A stretch of 33,033 nt of DNA from GH45 sp046704385 (GTDB lineage: Bacteria > Bacteroidota > Bacteroidia > Bacteroidales > SZUA-534), in contig JBJKSB010000060.1 of the NCBI GenBank assembly GCA_046704385.1, positions 1 to 33,033 of the forward strand, in the 5' to 3' direction. The notes under the pieces are model-generated. The model saw only the letters and a list, made by a program, of their open reading frames with translations. It was not told the DNA's origin and ran no database searches. Below are positions 25,182-33,033 of this stretch, one piece after another; within the stretch, counting starts at the first letter, position 1; every line of letters starts with the position of its first letter. The position numbers were made by a program, and so were the translations under genes.

Positions 25182-28100
25182 ATGATATCGTTGGTAAATA
25201 TAAAAACAGTAGCCCGTTACGAGCGAAAAATATTATCGCGCAGTTGGTTCTTCAGAATATTCAGTGCACTGTCGATATTAATAATAGGTGCCATAACTGC
25301 AGCGTTACTTTTCGATAACAGCTCGTTTAATTGGGGATTTAAAGCCTTAGCTTCTGCAGTTAGCTACAATGCCTTGCTTATGCTAAACATTGTTCAGTCC
25401 ATTCTAGCCATATTTTTAGCTTCAGACTTTCTTAAACGTGATAAAAAACTTGATACTGCTGAAGTTCTGTTTATCCGGCCCATGTCAAATAGTGATTATG
25501 TGGTGGGAAAAACCTGGGGAATTTTCTCACTTTTTATGATGCTAAACCTTTTTATATTGTTGGTCACAGCCATCTTAACCTTATCGTCGGGTACGGTAAC
25601 TTTAGTTTTAATGCCCTATGTTTGGTATCTCCTTATAATTAGCATATCATCGCTGATTTTTGTGTTGGGATTGTCGTTTTTCATGATGAGCCTGCTACGT
25701 AATCAGGCCCTTACTTTTTTAATTTTACTGGGTTACATTGCAGGGGTCTTATTTTATCTGGCTAAAAAGGAATATTTTATATTCGATTTTTTATCATTTA
25801 AGCTACCTCTGATTTATTCTGATATAATCGGCTTTTCACAACCCTGGCTGATTTTGTTGCAACGTCTGATTTATGTATTTGCAGGATTGGGATTTATCGC
25901 AGCATCAATATTATTATTAAAACGACTCCCTCAAAGCAAAGGGACAAAGATAGTTTCACTCTCCGTTTTTATTTTAGCCATAGGTTTAAGTGCTACAAGT
26001 CTGTTGTTGTATTTAAATCAAAATCGAAGTATGGATGCTAAACATAGCCAGATGGCCCTGTTGAGCCCTGAATATTTTAATGTGCCAACAGCCCGGGTCA
26101 GCCAATATAAACTTATGGTTGATCAGGGAAATATATTTTCCGGGGTAGCTGATATGTGGCTTGTAAACGATAATCAAAAAGAAATTAAGCAATTGGTTTT
26201 TAGCCTGAATACCGGATTAAATATTTCAAGTGTGGAACAAAATGGTGAAAAAATAAACTTTAACCGCGATCAATTTGTGGTACTTGTTCCCTTGAAAGAT
26301 GCTTTGGGTGTAGGAGATAGTATTCCTCTTAAAATAACCTATGAAGGCAAAATTGATAAATCGGATTGCTATTTGGATGCTAATAGCGAAAAGTTCAATA
26401 AGTCAGTGTCATACAATACAATAAGTTTAAACCAGGAGTTTGGATTTTCTTCCGACAATTTTACCCTTCTAACCAACGAGGATCTTTGGTATCCAATTGG
26501 TGGTATTCCTTATGATGCCACACTGCCTTCAGTATTTAAACAGGAATTTACCCGTTTTATTCTTGATGTAAAAACAAAACCCGGACTATTACCTTTATCA
26601 CAGGGACCAAGGGTAAAACTTGGAGAGAATGACTTTGAGTTTAAACCGGAAAAACCACTTACTCAAATTTCACTGGTCATAGGAAAATATATTGAAAAAG
26701 AAATTAATGTAAAAGATATAAATCTTAGAATAGCTTACATGAATGGTCACGATTACTTTTCATCTTACCTTAATGAATTAGGGGACACATTACCTGAATT
26801 GTTTAAAGACTTTATAGAAAATTATGAGCGACCGCTTTCAATGACCTATCCATATCATTATTTCACCCTGGTTGAGGTTCCGGTACAGTTTAAAGCTTTA
26901 GAACATTCATGGACAGCCACCATGGCGAATAGCCAGCCACAAATGGTGCTTTTTCCTGAAAAGGGTTTTGCTGTCAGGCAGGCCGATTTTAAGAATTCGC
27001 TGAGAAGACAAGATCGCAATAACAAACAAAATAATTTGGGTTTGGTAGCTAAAGAAATGCAGGCTAATGTATTAAAGGAATTTTTGAATGTGGTATTTAA
27101 GAATGAATCGGGGCAGTTTAACTTCAATAATCGCGAGGAAGGTATTCCGGCAAATCCTTACACTATTTATCCAAATTACTATAATTATGTTAATTATATT
27201 CAATCTGATGTTTGTCCGGTACTTAACTATGCCATCGAAAGTTATCTAAATGAGGGTGAAGTAGATCCACGATCAATGTTTTTTGCTCAAAATGCCGGCC
27301 TTACCGATGCTGACAAAGCTAATATTTTGTTAAATGGTAAAAGTTTAAAACAAATTATAGCAACTGAAGAAGATAAAGCACAGGTTAATAAGGTGCTTAA
27401 ATTAAAAGGCGAATATCTGTTAGCCTGGATTCAGAAGCAAGCCGGCGATCAAGACTTAGGACAGTTTTTAAGAAATTATCTAAATGAAAACAGGTACAAA
27501 GCAATTCAATATAATGAATTTTCGGACGAAATTAGATCAAGGTTTAATTTCGAATTAAACCAGTTTATAAATGATTGGTACAATGTTTCAGAAATACCTG
27601 CCTATATGGCAAGCCCGATAGAGTATTTTAGAACCGTTAACAAAAATCAGCAGGTTATAGTAGCCCGTATAAATGTTACCAATTATGGTAATGTGGGTGG
27701 AATTGTAAAGTTTACTGCCATGATGGGGCAGGGTAGACCAGGACCTGGAATGCAAATGGAACCTGTTGAAAACATATATTATATAGGTGCAAATGAAACG
27801 CAGGAAATACAGATGGTCTTTGATGACATGCCTCGTTTTGTTCAATTCAATACGTTGATTTCAAAAAATATTCCGTCGAATAATTTAATCAGGAGGGATA
27901 GAGGTGACAGGGCAACCACCGATAATAAAATGAAACCGGTTGCTTATAACCGGGTTATCGATAAACCTGTTACTCTTAAAAATGAAGGAGAGTTTGTTTG
28001 TGATAATACCAGTAAAGGATTTTCGGTATACGATCCCAATTCCACAAACAGAATTAAGAACTTTTTTAATAAGAAAGATACCAACGAAATTATAGGATTG

Positions 28101-28595
28101 AATTTTTGGGAATCACCGGCTACCTGGAAAAAAGCAGTAAATTCACAATTTTATGGGACTTTTGAGCATTCAGGAATGGTAGTTCGCTCAGGCGATGGGG
28201 ATAAAACAGCCACCTGGACCACTGAACTGCCAGAAAAAGGGTATTACGATATTTATACTTATATTTTTGAGCAGCGCCAAAGGAGAAGAGGACGCGATAA
28301 CCAATCTGGTGAAAGTGGTTCATATTTTTATACGGTTTATCATGATGATGGTGTTGATGAAGTTGAAGTGGAACTAAAAGATGTACAATCAGGGTGGAAT
28401 CTTTTAGGTTCATTTTACCTGTCACCTGGAAAGGCAAAGGTTACCTTGTCAAATAAATCGGAGGCGCGCCGCGTGATTGCTGATGCTGTGCGCTGGGTTC
28501 AGGAAGGTGCAAAAATTGAAAAACTAAAAAAACCTGAAAAAAGTTTCAACGAAAATGAGCAAAACCGAAGAAATGGAGGTGAAAGACGCAATTAG
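25182..28595 (+). CDS. Giant ABC-2 permease with degenerate M1-peptidase-like and golvesin-like domains
   Basis: The protein has 1137 residues. The first ~285 hold about seven membrane segments of an ABC-2 type permease. The next ~550 (from about 310) resemble the M1 aminopeptidase arrangement known in some permease fusions: a beta-rich start (VADMWLVNDNQKEIKQLVFS) and later TMANSQPQMVLFPEKG in the place of the GAMEN-type loop. The zinc motif HExxH is absent; KEMQA at 624-628 is a plausible degenerate equivalent. Residues about 990-1110 (FEHSGMVVRSGDGDKTATW to IADAVRWV) resemble the golvesin/xanthan-lyase C-terminal domain, a carbohydrate- or surface-associated beta module. The periplasmic mass may handle an exported peptide or glycan. 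It is translated with the ATPase 11 nt upstream. Confidence 0.85.
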   Translation: MISLVNIKTVARYERKILSRSWFFRIFSALSILIIGAITAALLFDNSSFNWGFKALASAVSYNALLMLNIVQSILAIFLASDFLKRDKKLDTAEVLFIRPMSNSDYVVGKTWGIFSLFMMLNLFILLVTAILTLSSGTVTLVLMPYVWYLLIISISSLIFVLGLSFFMMSLLRNQALTFLILLGYIAGVLFYLAKKEYFIFDFLSFKLPLIYSDIIGFSQPWLILLQRLIYVFAGLGFIAASILLLKRLPQSKGTKIVSLSVFILAIGLSATSLLLYLNQNRSMDAKHSQMALLSPEYFNVPTARVSQYKLMVDQGNIFSGVADMWLVNDNQKEIKQLVFSLNTGLNISSVEQNGEKINFNRDQFVVLVPLKDALGVGDSIPLKITYEGKIDKSDCYLDANSEKFNKSVSYNTISLNQEFGFSSDNFTLLTNEDLWYPIGGIPYDATLPSVFKQEFTRFILDVKTKPGLLPLSQGPRVKLGENDFEFKPEKPLTQISLVIGKYIEKEINVKDINLRIAYMNGHDYFSSYLNELGDTLPELFKDFIENYERPLSMTYPYHYFTLVEVPVQFKALEHSWTATMANSQPQMVLFPEKGFAVRQADFKNSLRRQDRNNKQNNLGLVAKEMQANVLKEFLNVVFKNESGQFNFNNREEGIPANPYTIYPNYYNYVNYIQSDVCPVLNYAIESYLNEGEVDPRSMFFAQNAGLTDADKANILLNGKSLKQIIATEEDKAQVNKVLKLKGEYLLAWIQKQAGDQDLGQFLRNYLNENRYKAIQYNEFSDEIRSRFNFELNQFINDWYNVSEIPAYMASPIEYFRTVNKNQQVIVARINVTNYGNVGGIVKFTAMMGQGRPGPGMQMEPVENIYYIGANETQEIQMVFDDMPRFVQFNTLISKNIPSNNLIRRDRGDRATTDNKMKPVAYNRVIDKPVTLKNEGEFVCDNTSKGFSVYDPNSTNRIKNFFNKKDTNEIIGLNFWESPATWKKAVNSQFYGTFEHSGMVVRSGDGDKTATWTTELPEKGYYDIYTYIFEQRQRRRGRDNQSGESGSYFYTVYHDDGVDEVEVELKDVQSGWNLLGSFYLSPGKAKVTLSNKSEARRVIADAVRWVQEGAKIEKLKKPEKSFNENEQNRRNGGERRN

Positions 28596-28620
28596 GTGAA
28601 GGTTCATTAAGTAACATAAA

Positions 28621-28670
28621 ACTCATCGGATGACTAAGCTGCTTGTTAATAAATAAGTCATCCGATGAGT
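28621..28670. terminator. Perfect 15-bp inverted repeat between the ABC and efflux operons
   Basis: ACTCATCGGATGACT (28621-28635) and AGTCATCCGATGAGT (28656-28670) are exact reverse complements around a 20-nt loop, 25 nt after the permease stop. No long T-run follows. It may be a terminator or processing stem, or a dispersed repeat. Confidence 0.5.
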
Positions 28671-28757
28671 ATTTAAGCAGAACTTTATGAACTTGCTACT
28701 AATTAAAAGGAACAATAAAAGTGAAAACTATTAAATAAAAAGAAACATATTTTACCA

Positions 28758-30227
28758 ATGATAAAACACAGAATTTTCGGTCTGCTTCTATGTTCAGGCA
28801 TAGTATTCTCAATAAATGCCCAGGAGGTTTTAACCCTCGACAAAGTGATGGAGATTGCATTTAAAAACAGTCCTAATCTTAAAAAGTCTGAATTGTCTTT
28901 AACCAGGAGTCAGGCTTCATTAGCTGCCCAACGTGCAGCCATGAAATCGAGATTTGCGTTTAATACTAATCCCATATCTTATAATAACATTCGCAGTTTT
29001 GATGACTTTGCACAGGAATGGTATACAAACAGGAAAATAGAATCGAACGGTACCTTTAGTATTGTGCAACCTGTTGTTGCTACCGATGGTACAGTCAGTT
29101 TATCAAATACCCTGGGCTGGCAAAGCAGTACTATAAATAATGACGATCCGAAGAAAGCATTTAGCAATAACCTTCAGTTAAGAGTTGATCAACCTATTTT
29201 TACCTACAATCAGAAAAAAATGGATTTAAAGCAACTCGAACTTAACCTTGAAAACACCTCGTTAAATTATGCCATTCAAAAACTGAATATTGAAAAACAA
29301 ACTACCCAGTACTTTTATAATTTATATCAAAAACAGCAAAGTCTTAGCATTGCCCGGGAGGAGCTTGAAAATCAAAAAACATCCTATGAAATTATAAAGA
29401 AAAAGGTAGATGCCGGGCTTTCACCTGAAGAGGAATTTTGGCAGGCAGAATTGAACCTGGCAAATGCACGCTCACAGGTTTACAATGCGGAGGTAGCTAT
29501 GGCCAATGCCGAAGATCAATTAAAACAAACCGTTGGTATACCGCTGAGCGATTCCATTACGATTCTGGCCAATGTTGAAATAAAACCTATTAATGTGCCC
29601 TTGAACGATGCTATTACCTATGCAAAAAATCAACGAATGGAACTCCGCCAGGCACAAATTACCATTGAAAACAGCCAGTTCGATTTAATTACCGCAAAGG
29701 CTACCAATGAATTTCGGGGCAATGTTTCTCTTGCTGTAGGTTTATTTGGTGATAACGAAAAAATTAACAAAGTTTTTAGCAGTGAATCAATGCAGGATAA
29801 TGAATCAGTTTCGTTATCGTTCCAGGTGCCTATTTACGATTGGGGTGAACGCGATGCGCGGGTTAAGGCGGCTGAGGCAAGTGTACAATCATCGGAACTT
29901 GATATGGCAAACGAATATGTTGATATAGAAATCAACATTCGTCAGATATACAGGAATTTAAAAAACCTTTTAATCCAAAATGATATTGCTAAAAAAAGTG
30001 TTGAAAATGCCATACGTACCTACGATTTAAATCTTGAAAAATATAAAAACGGCGACCTGACCAGTATGGATTTAAGCCGTTATCAGGAGCAGCTTTCAAC
30101 CGAAAAAAATAACCTGACAAATTCTATTATCGATTATAAACTGGAACTATTAAACATGAAAATTCAAACCTTATGGGATTTTGAAAAAGGAGAATCATTA
30201 GTTCCAAACACCAATATAAAAAACTAA
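28758..30227 (+). CDS. TolC-family outer-membrane efflux protein
   Basis: The 489-residue protein has a signal peptide (MIKHRIFGLLLCSGIVFSINA) and two outer-membrane-factor repeats rich in long helices, for example LNLANARSQVYNAEVAMANAED cut around residues 234-255 and the matching VDIEINIRQIYRNLKNLLIQ region about 394-413. These form the trimeric periplasmic tunnel and outer-membrane barrel. It heads an operon with the adaptor (32-nt gap) and RND pump and provides the exit duct. Confidence 0.93.
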   Translation: MIKHRIFGLLLCSGIVFSINAQEVLTLDKVMEIAFKNSPNLKKSELSLTRSQASLAAQRAAMKSRFAFNTNPISYNNIRSFDDFAQEWYTNRKIESNGTFSIVQPVVATDGTVSLSNTLGWQSSTINNDDPKKAFSNNLQLRVDQPIFTYNQKKMDLKQLELNLENTSLNYAIQKLNIEKQTTQYFYNLYQKQQSLSIAREELENQKTSYEIIKKKVDAGLSPEEEFWQAELNLANARSQVYNAEVAMANAEDQLKQTVGIPLSDSITILANVEIKPINVPLNDAITYAKNQRMELRQAQITIENSQFDLITAKATNEFRGNVSLAVGLFGDNEKINKVFSSESMQDNESVSLSFQVPIYDWGERDARVKAAEASVQSSELDMANEYVDIEINIRQIYRNLKNLLIQNDIAKKSVENAIRTYDLNLEKYKNGDLTSMDLSRYQEQLSTEKNNLTNSIIDYKLELLNMKIQTLWDFEKGESLVPNTNIKN

Positions 30228-30259
30228 AAACAAAAAGGACAAGTCATAAATTATTTACC

Positions 30260-31321
30260 ATGAAACTACTTAAAAAACCTATAGCATTATCTATTTTAAT
30301 TTTAGTGGCACTAACAGCATGCCGAAACGATAATTCAACCAGTTCTGATGATATTACCGTTCCGGTCAGGCTTGCTGATGTTACCCTTGGAAGTATTTCA
30401 AAAACACTTTCGGTAACCGGCACAGTATCACCGGTTGGAAGTGTAGATTTAACAACAGAAACAGCAGGAAACTATGAGCTGCAAATAAATAAGCGGACTG
30501 GCAAAAAATATCAGTTGGGCGATAAAGTGTCGAAAGGTGAAATTATTATCAAACTTGAAGATGCTGAATTTACAAATAATCTGCGTATCAATTCCCGTAA
30601 AATGGATCTCGACATTAAGGAGAGTGATTATAAAAAGCAAAAGTCGCTTTTTGAAAAAGGAGGGGTAACCCAAAGCGAGATGCAACAGGCTGAAGTTTCG
30701 TATATAAATTCGAAATACGATTATGAAAGTGCTCAAATACAGCTTGAGATGCTGAATATACGGGCTCCCTTTGACGGAGTAATTGTTAAATTGCCTTATT
30801 ATACCCCAAAAGTAAAAATTGCAACAGGAACTCCGGTATTAAGTATTATGGATTATAGTAAAATGCTGCTTAATGTTGATTTTCCTGAAAAACAAATTAC
30901 AACAATAAAAAAAGGTCAAAAGGCTTCAATTACCAACTACAATGTTGAAGAAGATACATTAAAAGGAGTTGTAACGCAACTATCACCCGCCATTGACGAG
31001 AATTCCCGGACTTTTTCAGGGGTTCTTGAAATTGATAATCCGAATTTGGTATTTCGTCCCGGGATGTTTGTTAATGCTGATATTGTACTTACCCAAAAAG
31101 ATAATATAATTAAAGTTCCGACTGAAATAATAAGAAAAGGCAGACGGGGATTGATAGTTTATACTGTATCGCGAAACACAGCCGAAGAAAAAAGAATAAA
31201 AACAGGTATTGAAACCGATACTGAAACAGAAATTCTGAGTGGTCTTGAAGTTGGGGACAGAATTGTAATTGATGGTTATCAAATGCTCTCGAACCGGGCA
31301 AAGGTTAAAATTTTAAAGTAA
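30260..31321 (+). CDS. RND efflux periplasmic adaptor (membrane fusion protein), lipoprotein
   Basis: The 353-residue protein has a lipobox LTAC (C21), so it is probably anchored to the inner membrane by lipid. The order is typical of HlyD/AcrA-type adaptors: a first barrel-sandwich half (about 50-100), a helical hairpin (about 105-160, SDYKKQKSLFEKGGVTQSEM), a second half with NIRAPFDGVIVKLPYY (about 165-180), a beta-barrel (GQKASI) and a membrane-proximal end (GLEVGDRIVIDGY). It bridges the pump and TolC. Confidence 0.94.
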   Translation: MKLLKKPIALSILILVALTACRNDNSTSSDDITVPVRLADVTLGSISKTLSVTGTVSPVGSVDLTTETAGNYELQINKRTGKKYQLGDKVSKGEIIIKLEDAEFTNNLRINSRKMDLDIKESDYKKQKSLFEKGGVTQSEMQQAEVSYINSKYDYESAQIQLEMLNIRAPFDGVIVKLPYYTPKVKIATGTPVLSIMDYSKMLLNVDFPEKQITTIKKGQKASITNYNVEEDTLKGVVTQLSPAIDENSRTFSGVLEIDNPNLVFRPGMFVNADIVLTQKDNIIKVPTEIIRKGRRGLIVYTVSRNTAEEKRIKTGIETDTETEILSGLEVGDRIVIDGYQMLSNRAKVKILK

Positions 31322-31377
31322 ATCAGCCTTTCAGTTTTATTCTATGATACCTTCTTTCAATCTATAATAAAATATTG

Positions 31378-33033
31378 ATGAAAAAAATAGCGCAATTTGC
31401 CATTGAATATCCGGTTACCATTCTCATGTTCATCCTGGCTGTAATACTTATCGGAGTTATTTCATTTAAAAAATTAGGCATCGACCTGTTTCCGAATTTA
31501 AATAATCCGAAATTATATATTGAGATTGATGCCGGGGAACGCCCACCTGAAGAAATTGAAAACCTGTTTGTTAAAAATATTGAATCACAGGCTATCAGAC
31601 AAAGTGATGCCATTGAGGTATCATCGCTTATAAAGGTTGGTACGGCACAAATAACAGTTACCTACACCTGGAATAAAGATATGGATGAGGCTTTTCTTGA
31701 CCTGCAAAAAGCCCTTGAAGGGTTTGCCCAGAATCAGGATATTGATGAGCTAAATATTTCGCAATACAACCCAAATGCGAGCCCGGTAATGATTGTTGCT
31801 ATGATGAACGACAGTATTACCGATTTAAACGAAGTACGCAAATTGGCGGAAAATACGGTGCGGAATAAATTGGTCAGGCTTGATGGAATTGCCGATGTGG
31901 TATTAATGGGCGAAGAAATAAATGAGGTGGTTGTTGAAACCAATCCCTATAAATTACAGGCATTTGGCCTGACTCCCTCAACTGTGGCTTCACAAATAAG
32001 TAGTTACAATCAGAATGTTTCAGGCGGCTCAATTGAAGAACAGGGTATAAAATACAATATAAAGGGTTTGGGCATGATTAACTCGCCAACCGATCTGAAT
32101 CATATTATTGTGGGTTTTGCTACGGAACAAACCTATGACGACCAAACCCAAACCAATGAGGCAAAACAAATTCCGATTTATTTAAGTGATGTTGCCTCCA
32201 TTAAAGTAGAAAAAAAGGATCCTAAATCCATTGTAAGGTTAAATGGGAAAAGATGTATCGGTTTATCCATTTACAAAGAACCCGGCTATAATACAACAAA
32301 TGCAGTAGACCAGCTCAACAAAAGTTTTGCTGAAATTCAGAAATCATTGCCGGGTTACAAATTTATAATGATAAAAAACCAGGGAAAATTTATCAGTGCT
32401 TCCATCGACGAAGTTAAACAATCAGGTTTAGTGGGTATTATCCTGGCTATTTTGGTTTTGCTCTTTTTCCTGAGGAAAATTAGTACCACACTGGTTATAA
32501 GCATAGCGATACCGATATCCATAATTGCCACTTTTACCCTGATGTATTTTAAAGGTTTAACCCTGAATATTATGACATTAGGGGGCTTAACCCTTGGAGC
32601 CGGGATGTTGGTTGACAATGCCATTATTGTAATGGAAAATATATACCGACATCTAGAGAAAGGCAAATCAGTAATTCAGGCAGCCATAAATGGTACGGCT
32701 GAAGTTGGAGGAGCTATTACGGCATCGACACTAACCACCATTGTGGTGTTTCTACCTATTGTTTACATGCATGGAGCTTCCGGTGAACTTTTTAAAGATC
32801 AGGCATGGACAGTGGCGTTTTCATTACTTTCTTCATTAGTGGTTGCTATTTTGGTCATTCCGGTGTTGGTAACCAAACTATTTCCTAACAAAAGGATGCT
32901 GGCCAGTAAAAAAAGTATTGGTTTTAGCTGGTATCCTGGTTTGCTGAGCAAAATTTTAAATAAACGCTACTGGATTATTGGAGGTACCGTTGTTTTAATT
33001 ATTGTAGCTTATTTACTATTGCCTCATATTGGG
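31378..33033 (+). CDS. RND-family efflux permease (C-terminus outside window)
   Basis: From ATG at 31378, 552 codons are open to the right edge. The start (MKKIAQFAIEYPVTILMFIL) is the RND TM1. A large periplasmic loop (about 35-340) precedes TM2 onward, and the TM4 motif LGAGMLVDNAIIVMENIYRH (406-425) carries one acidic relay residue, D413, followed by N414, where AcrB has Asp-Asp. This VDNA form is common in Bacteroidota pumps and in other RND subgroups. Full-length relatives have about 1000-1050 residues. It exports drugs, metabolites or metals with proton drive; the substrate is not readable. Confidence 0.95.
   Translation, partial: MKKIAQFAIEYPVTILMFILAVILIGVISFKKLGIDLFPNLNNPKLYIEIDAGERPPEEIENLFVKNIESQAIRQSDAIEVSSLIKVGTAQITVTYTWNKDMDEAFLDLQKALEGFAQNQDIDELNISQYNPNASPVMIVAMMNDSITDLNEVRKLAENTVRNKLVRLDGIADVVLMGEEINEVVVETNPYKLQAFGLTPSTVASQISSYNQNVSGGSIEEQGIKYNIKGLGMINSPTDLNHIIVGFATEQTYDDQTQTNEAKQIPIYLSDVASIKVEKKDPKSIVRLNGKRCIGLSIYKEPGYNTTNAVDQLNKSFAEIQKSLPGYKFIMIKNQGKFISASIDEVKQSGLVGIILAILVLLFFLRKISTTLVISIAIPISIIATFTLMYFKGLTLNIMTLGGLTLGAGMLVDNAIIVMENIYRHLEKGKSVIQAAINGTAEVGGAITASTLTTIVVFLPIVYMHGASGELFKDQAWTVAFSLLSSLVVAILVIPVLVTKLFPNKRMLASKKSIGFSWYPGLLSKILNKRYWIIGGTVVLIIVAYLLLPHIG

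Noticed and set aside
25182..28595. Active M1 metallopeptidase in the large permease
   Set aside because: No HExxH motif occurs anywhere in the 1137 residues, so zinc-peptidase activity is not supported.
1..33033. CRISPR arrays, rRNA, ordinary tRNA genes and complete insertion sequences
   Set aside because: No regularly spaced repeats, no rRNA-like stretches and no intact transposase were seen; the only tRNA-like ends belong to tmRNA.

Overview
The window reads as a low-GC chromosome segment from a member of the Bacteroidota, probably a Bacteroidales/Marinilabiliales-type or related lineage. The evidence is a C-terminal type IX secretion (T9SS/Por) sorting domain, TAnnTTTG-type -7 promoter elements, a tmRNA whose tag reads GESNYALAA, an integrase remnant with the Bacteroidota-style N-terminal arm domain, and several proteins typical of this phylum. 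The assignment is an inference from gene content; no species is claimed.

Left block (1-6488, all minus strand). A tight five-gene operon (gaps of 12-49 nt) runs from a class I methyltransferase, through a Cys-rich exported protein, an isoprenylcysteine-methyltransferase-like membrane enzyme and an 815-residue fusion of an acyltransferase-like domain to a PLP alpha-oxoamine synthase, to a nitroreductase cut by the window edge. A membrane-embedded AraC-type regulator lies directly upstream. This looks like an uncharacterised biosynthetic operon (amino-ketone, lipid or small metabolite) and is the most promising unknown here. Next comes a 1057-residue protein joining a serine alpha/beta hydrolase to a metal-dependent amidohydrolase, then an orphan T9SS sorting-domain fragment.

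Middle block (10463-19011). A secreted S1/P1-type zinc nuclease/phospholipase C faces an SLC13/DASS anion transporter. Between them lies a structured REP-like region with competing hairpins. A TPR sensor kinase and LuxR-type response regulator follow, and downstream of them three exported proteins (unknown, ankyrin-repeat, predicted outer-membrane protein) form a probable operon.

Island (about 19113-22160). A decayed GIY-YIG fragment, an AbiE type IV toxin-antitoxin pair with a nested inverted repeat over its promoter, a 69-residue orphan protein flanked by 15-nt direct repeats, and a clearly dead tyrosine recombinase lie against the 3' end of ssrA. This is the classic layout of an old integrative element at tmRNA.

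Right block (22162-33033). It holds tmRNA (minus), a lysine-ketoglutarate reductase/saccharopine dehydrogenase-like enzyme, an ABC ATPase with a very large permease that carries a degenerate M1-peptidase-like region and a C-terminal golvesin/xanthan-lyase-like domain, and a TolC/adaptor/RND tripartite efflux operon cut by the right edge.
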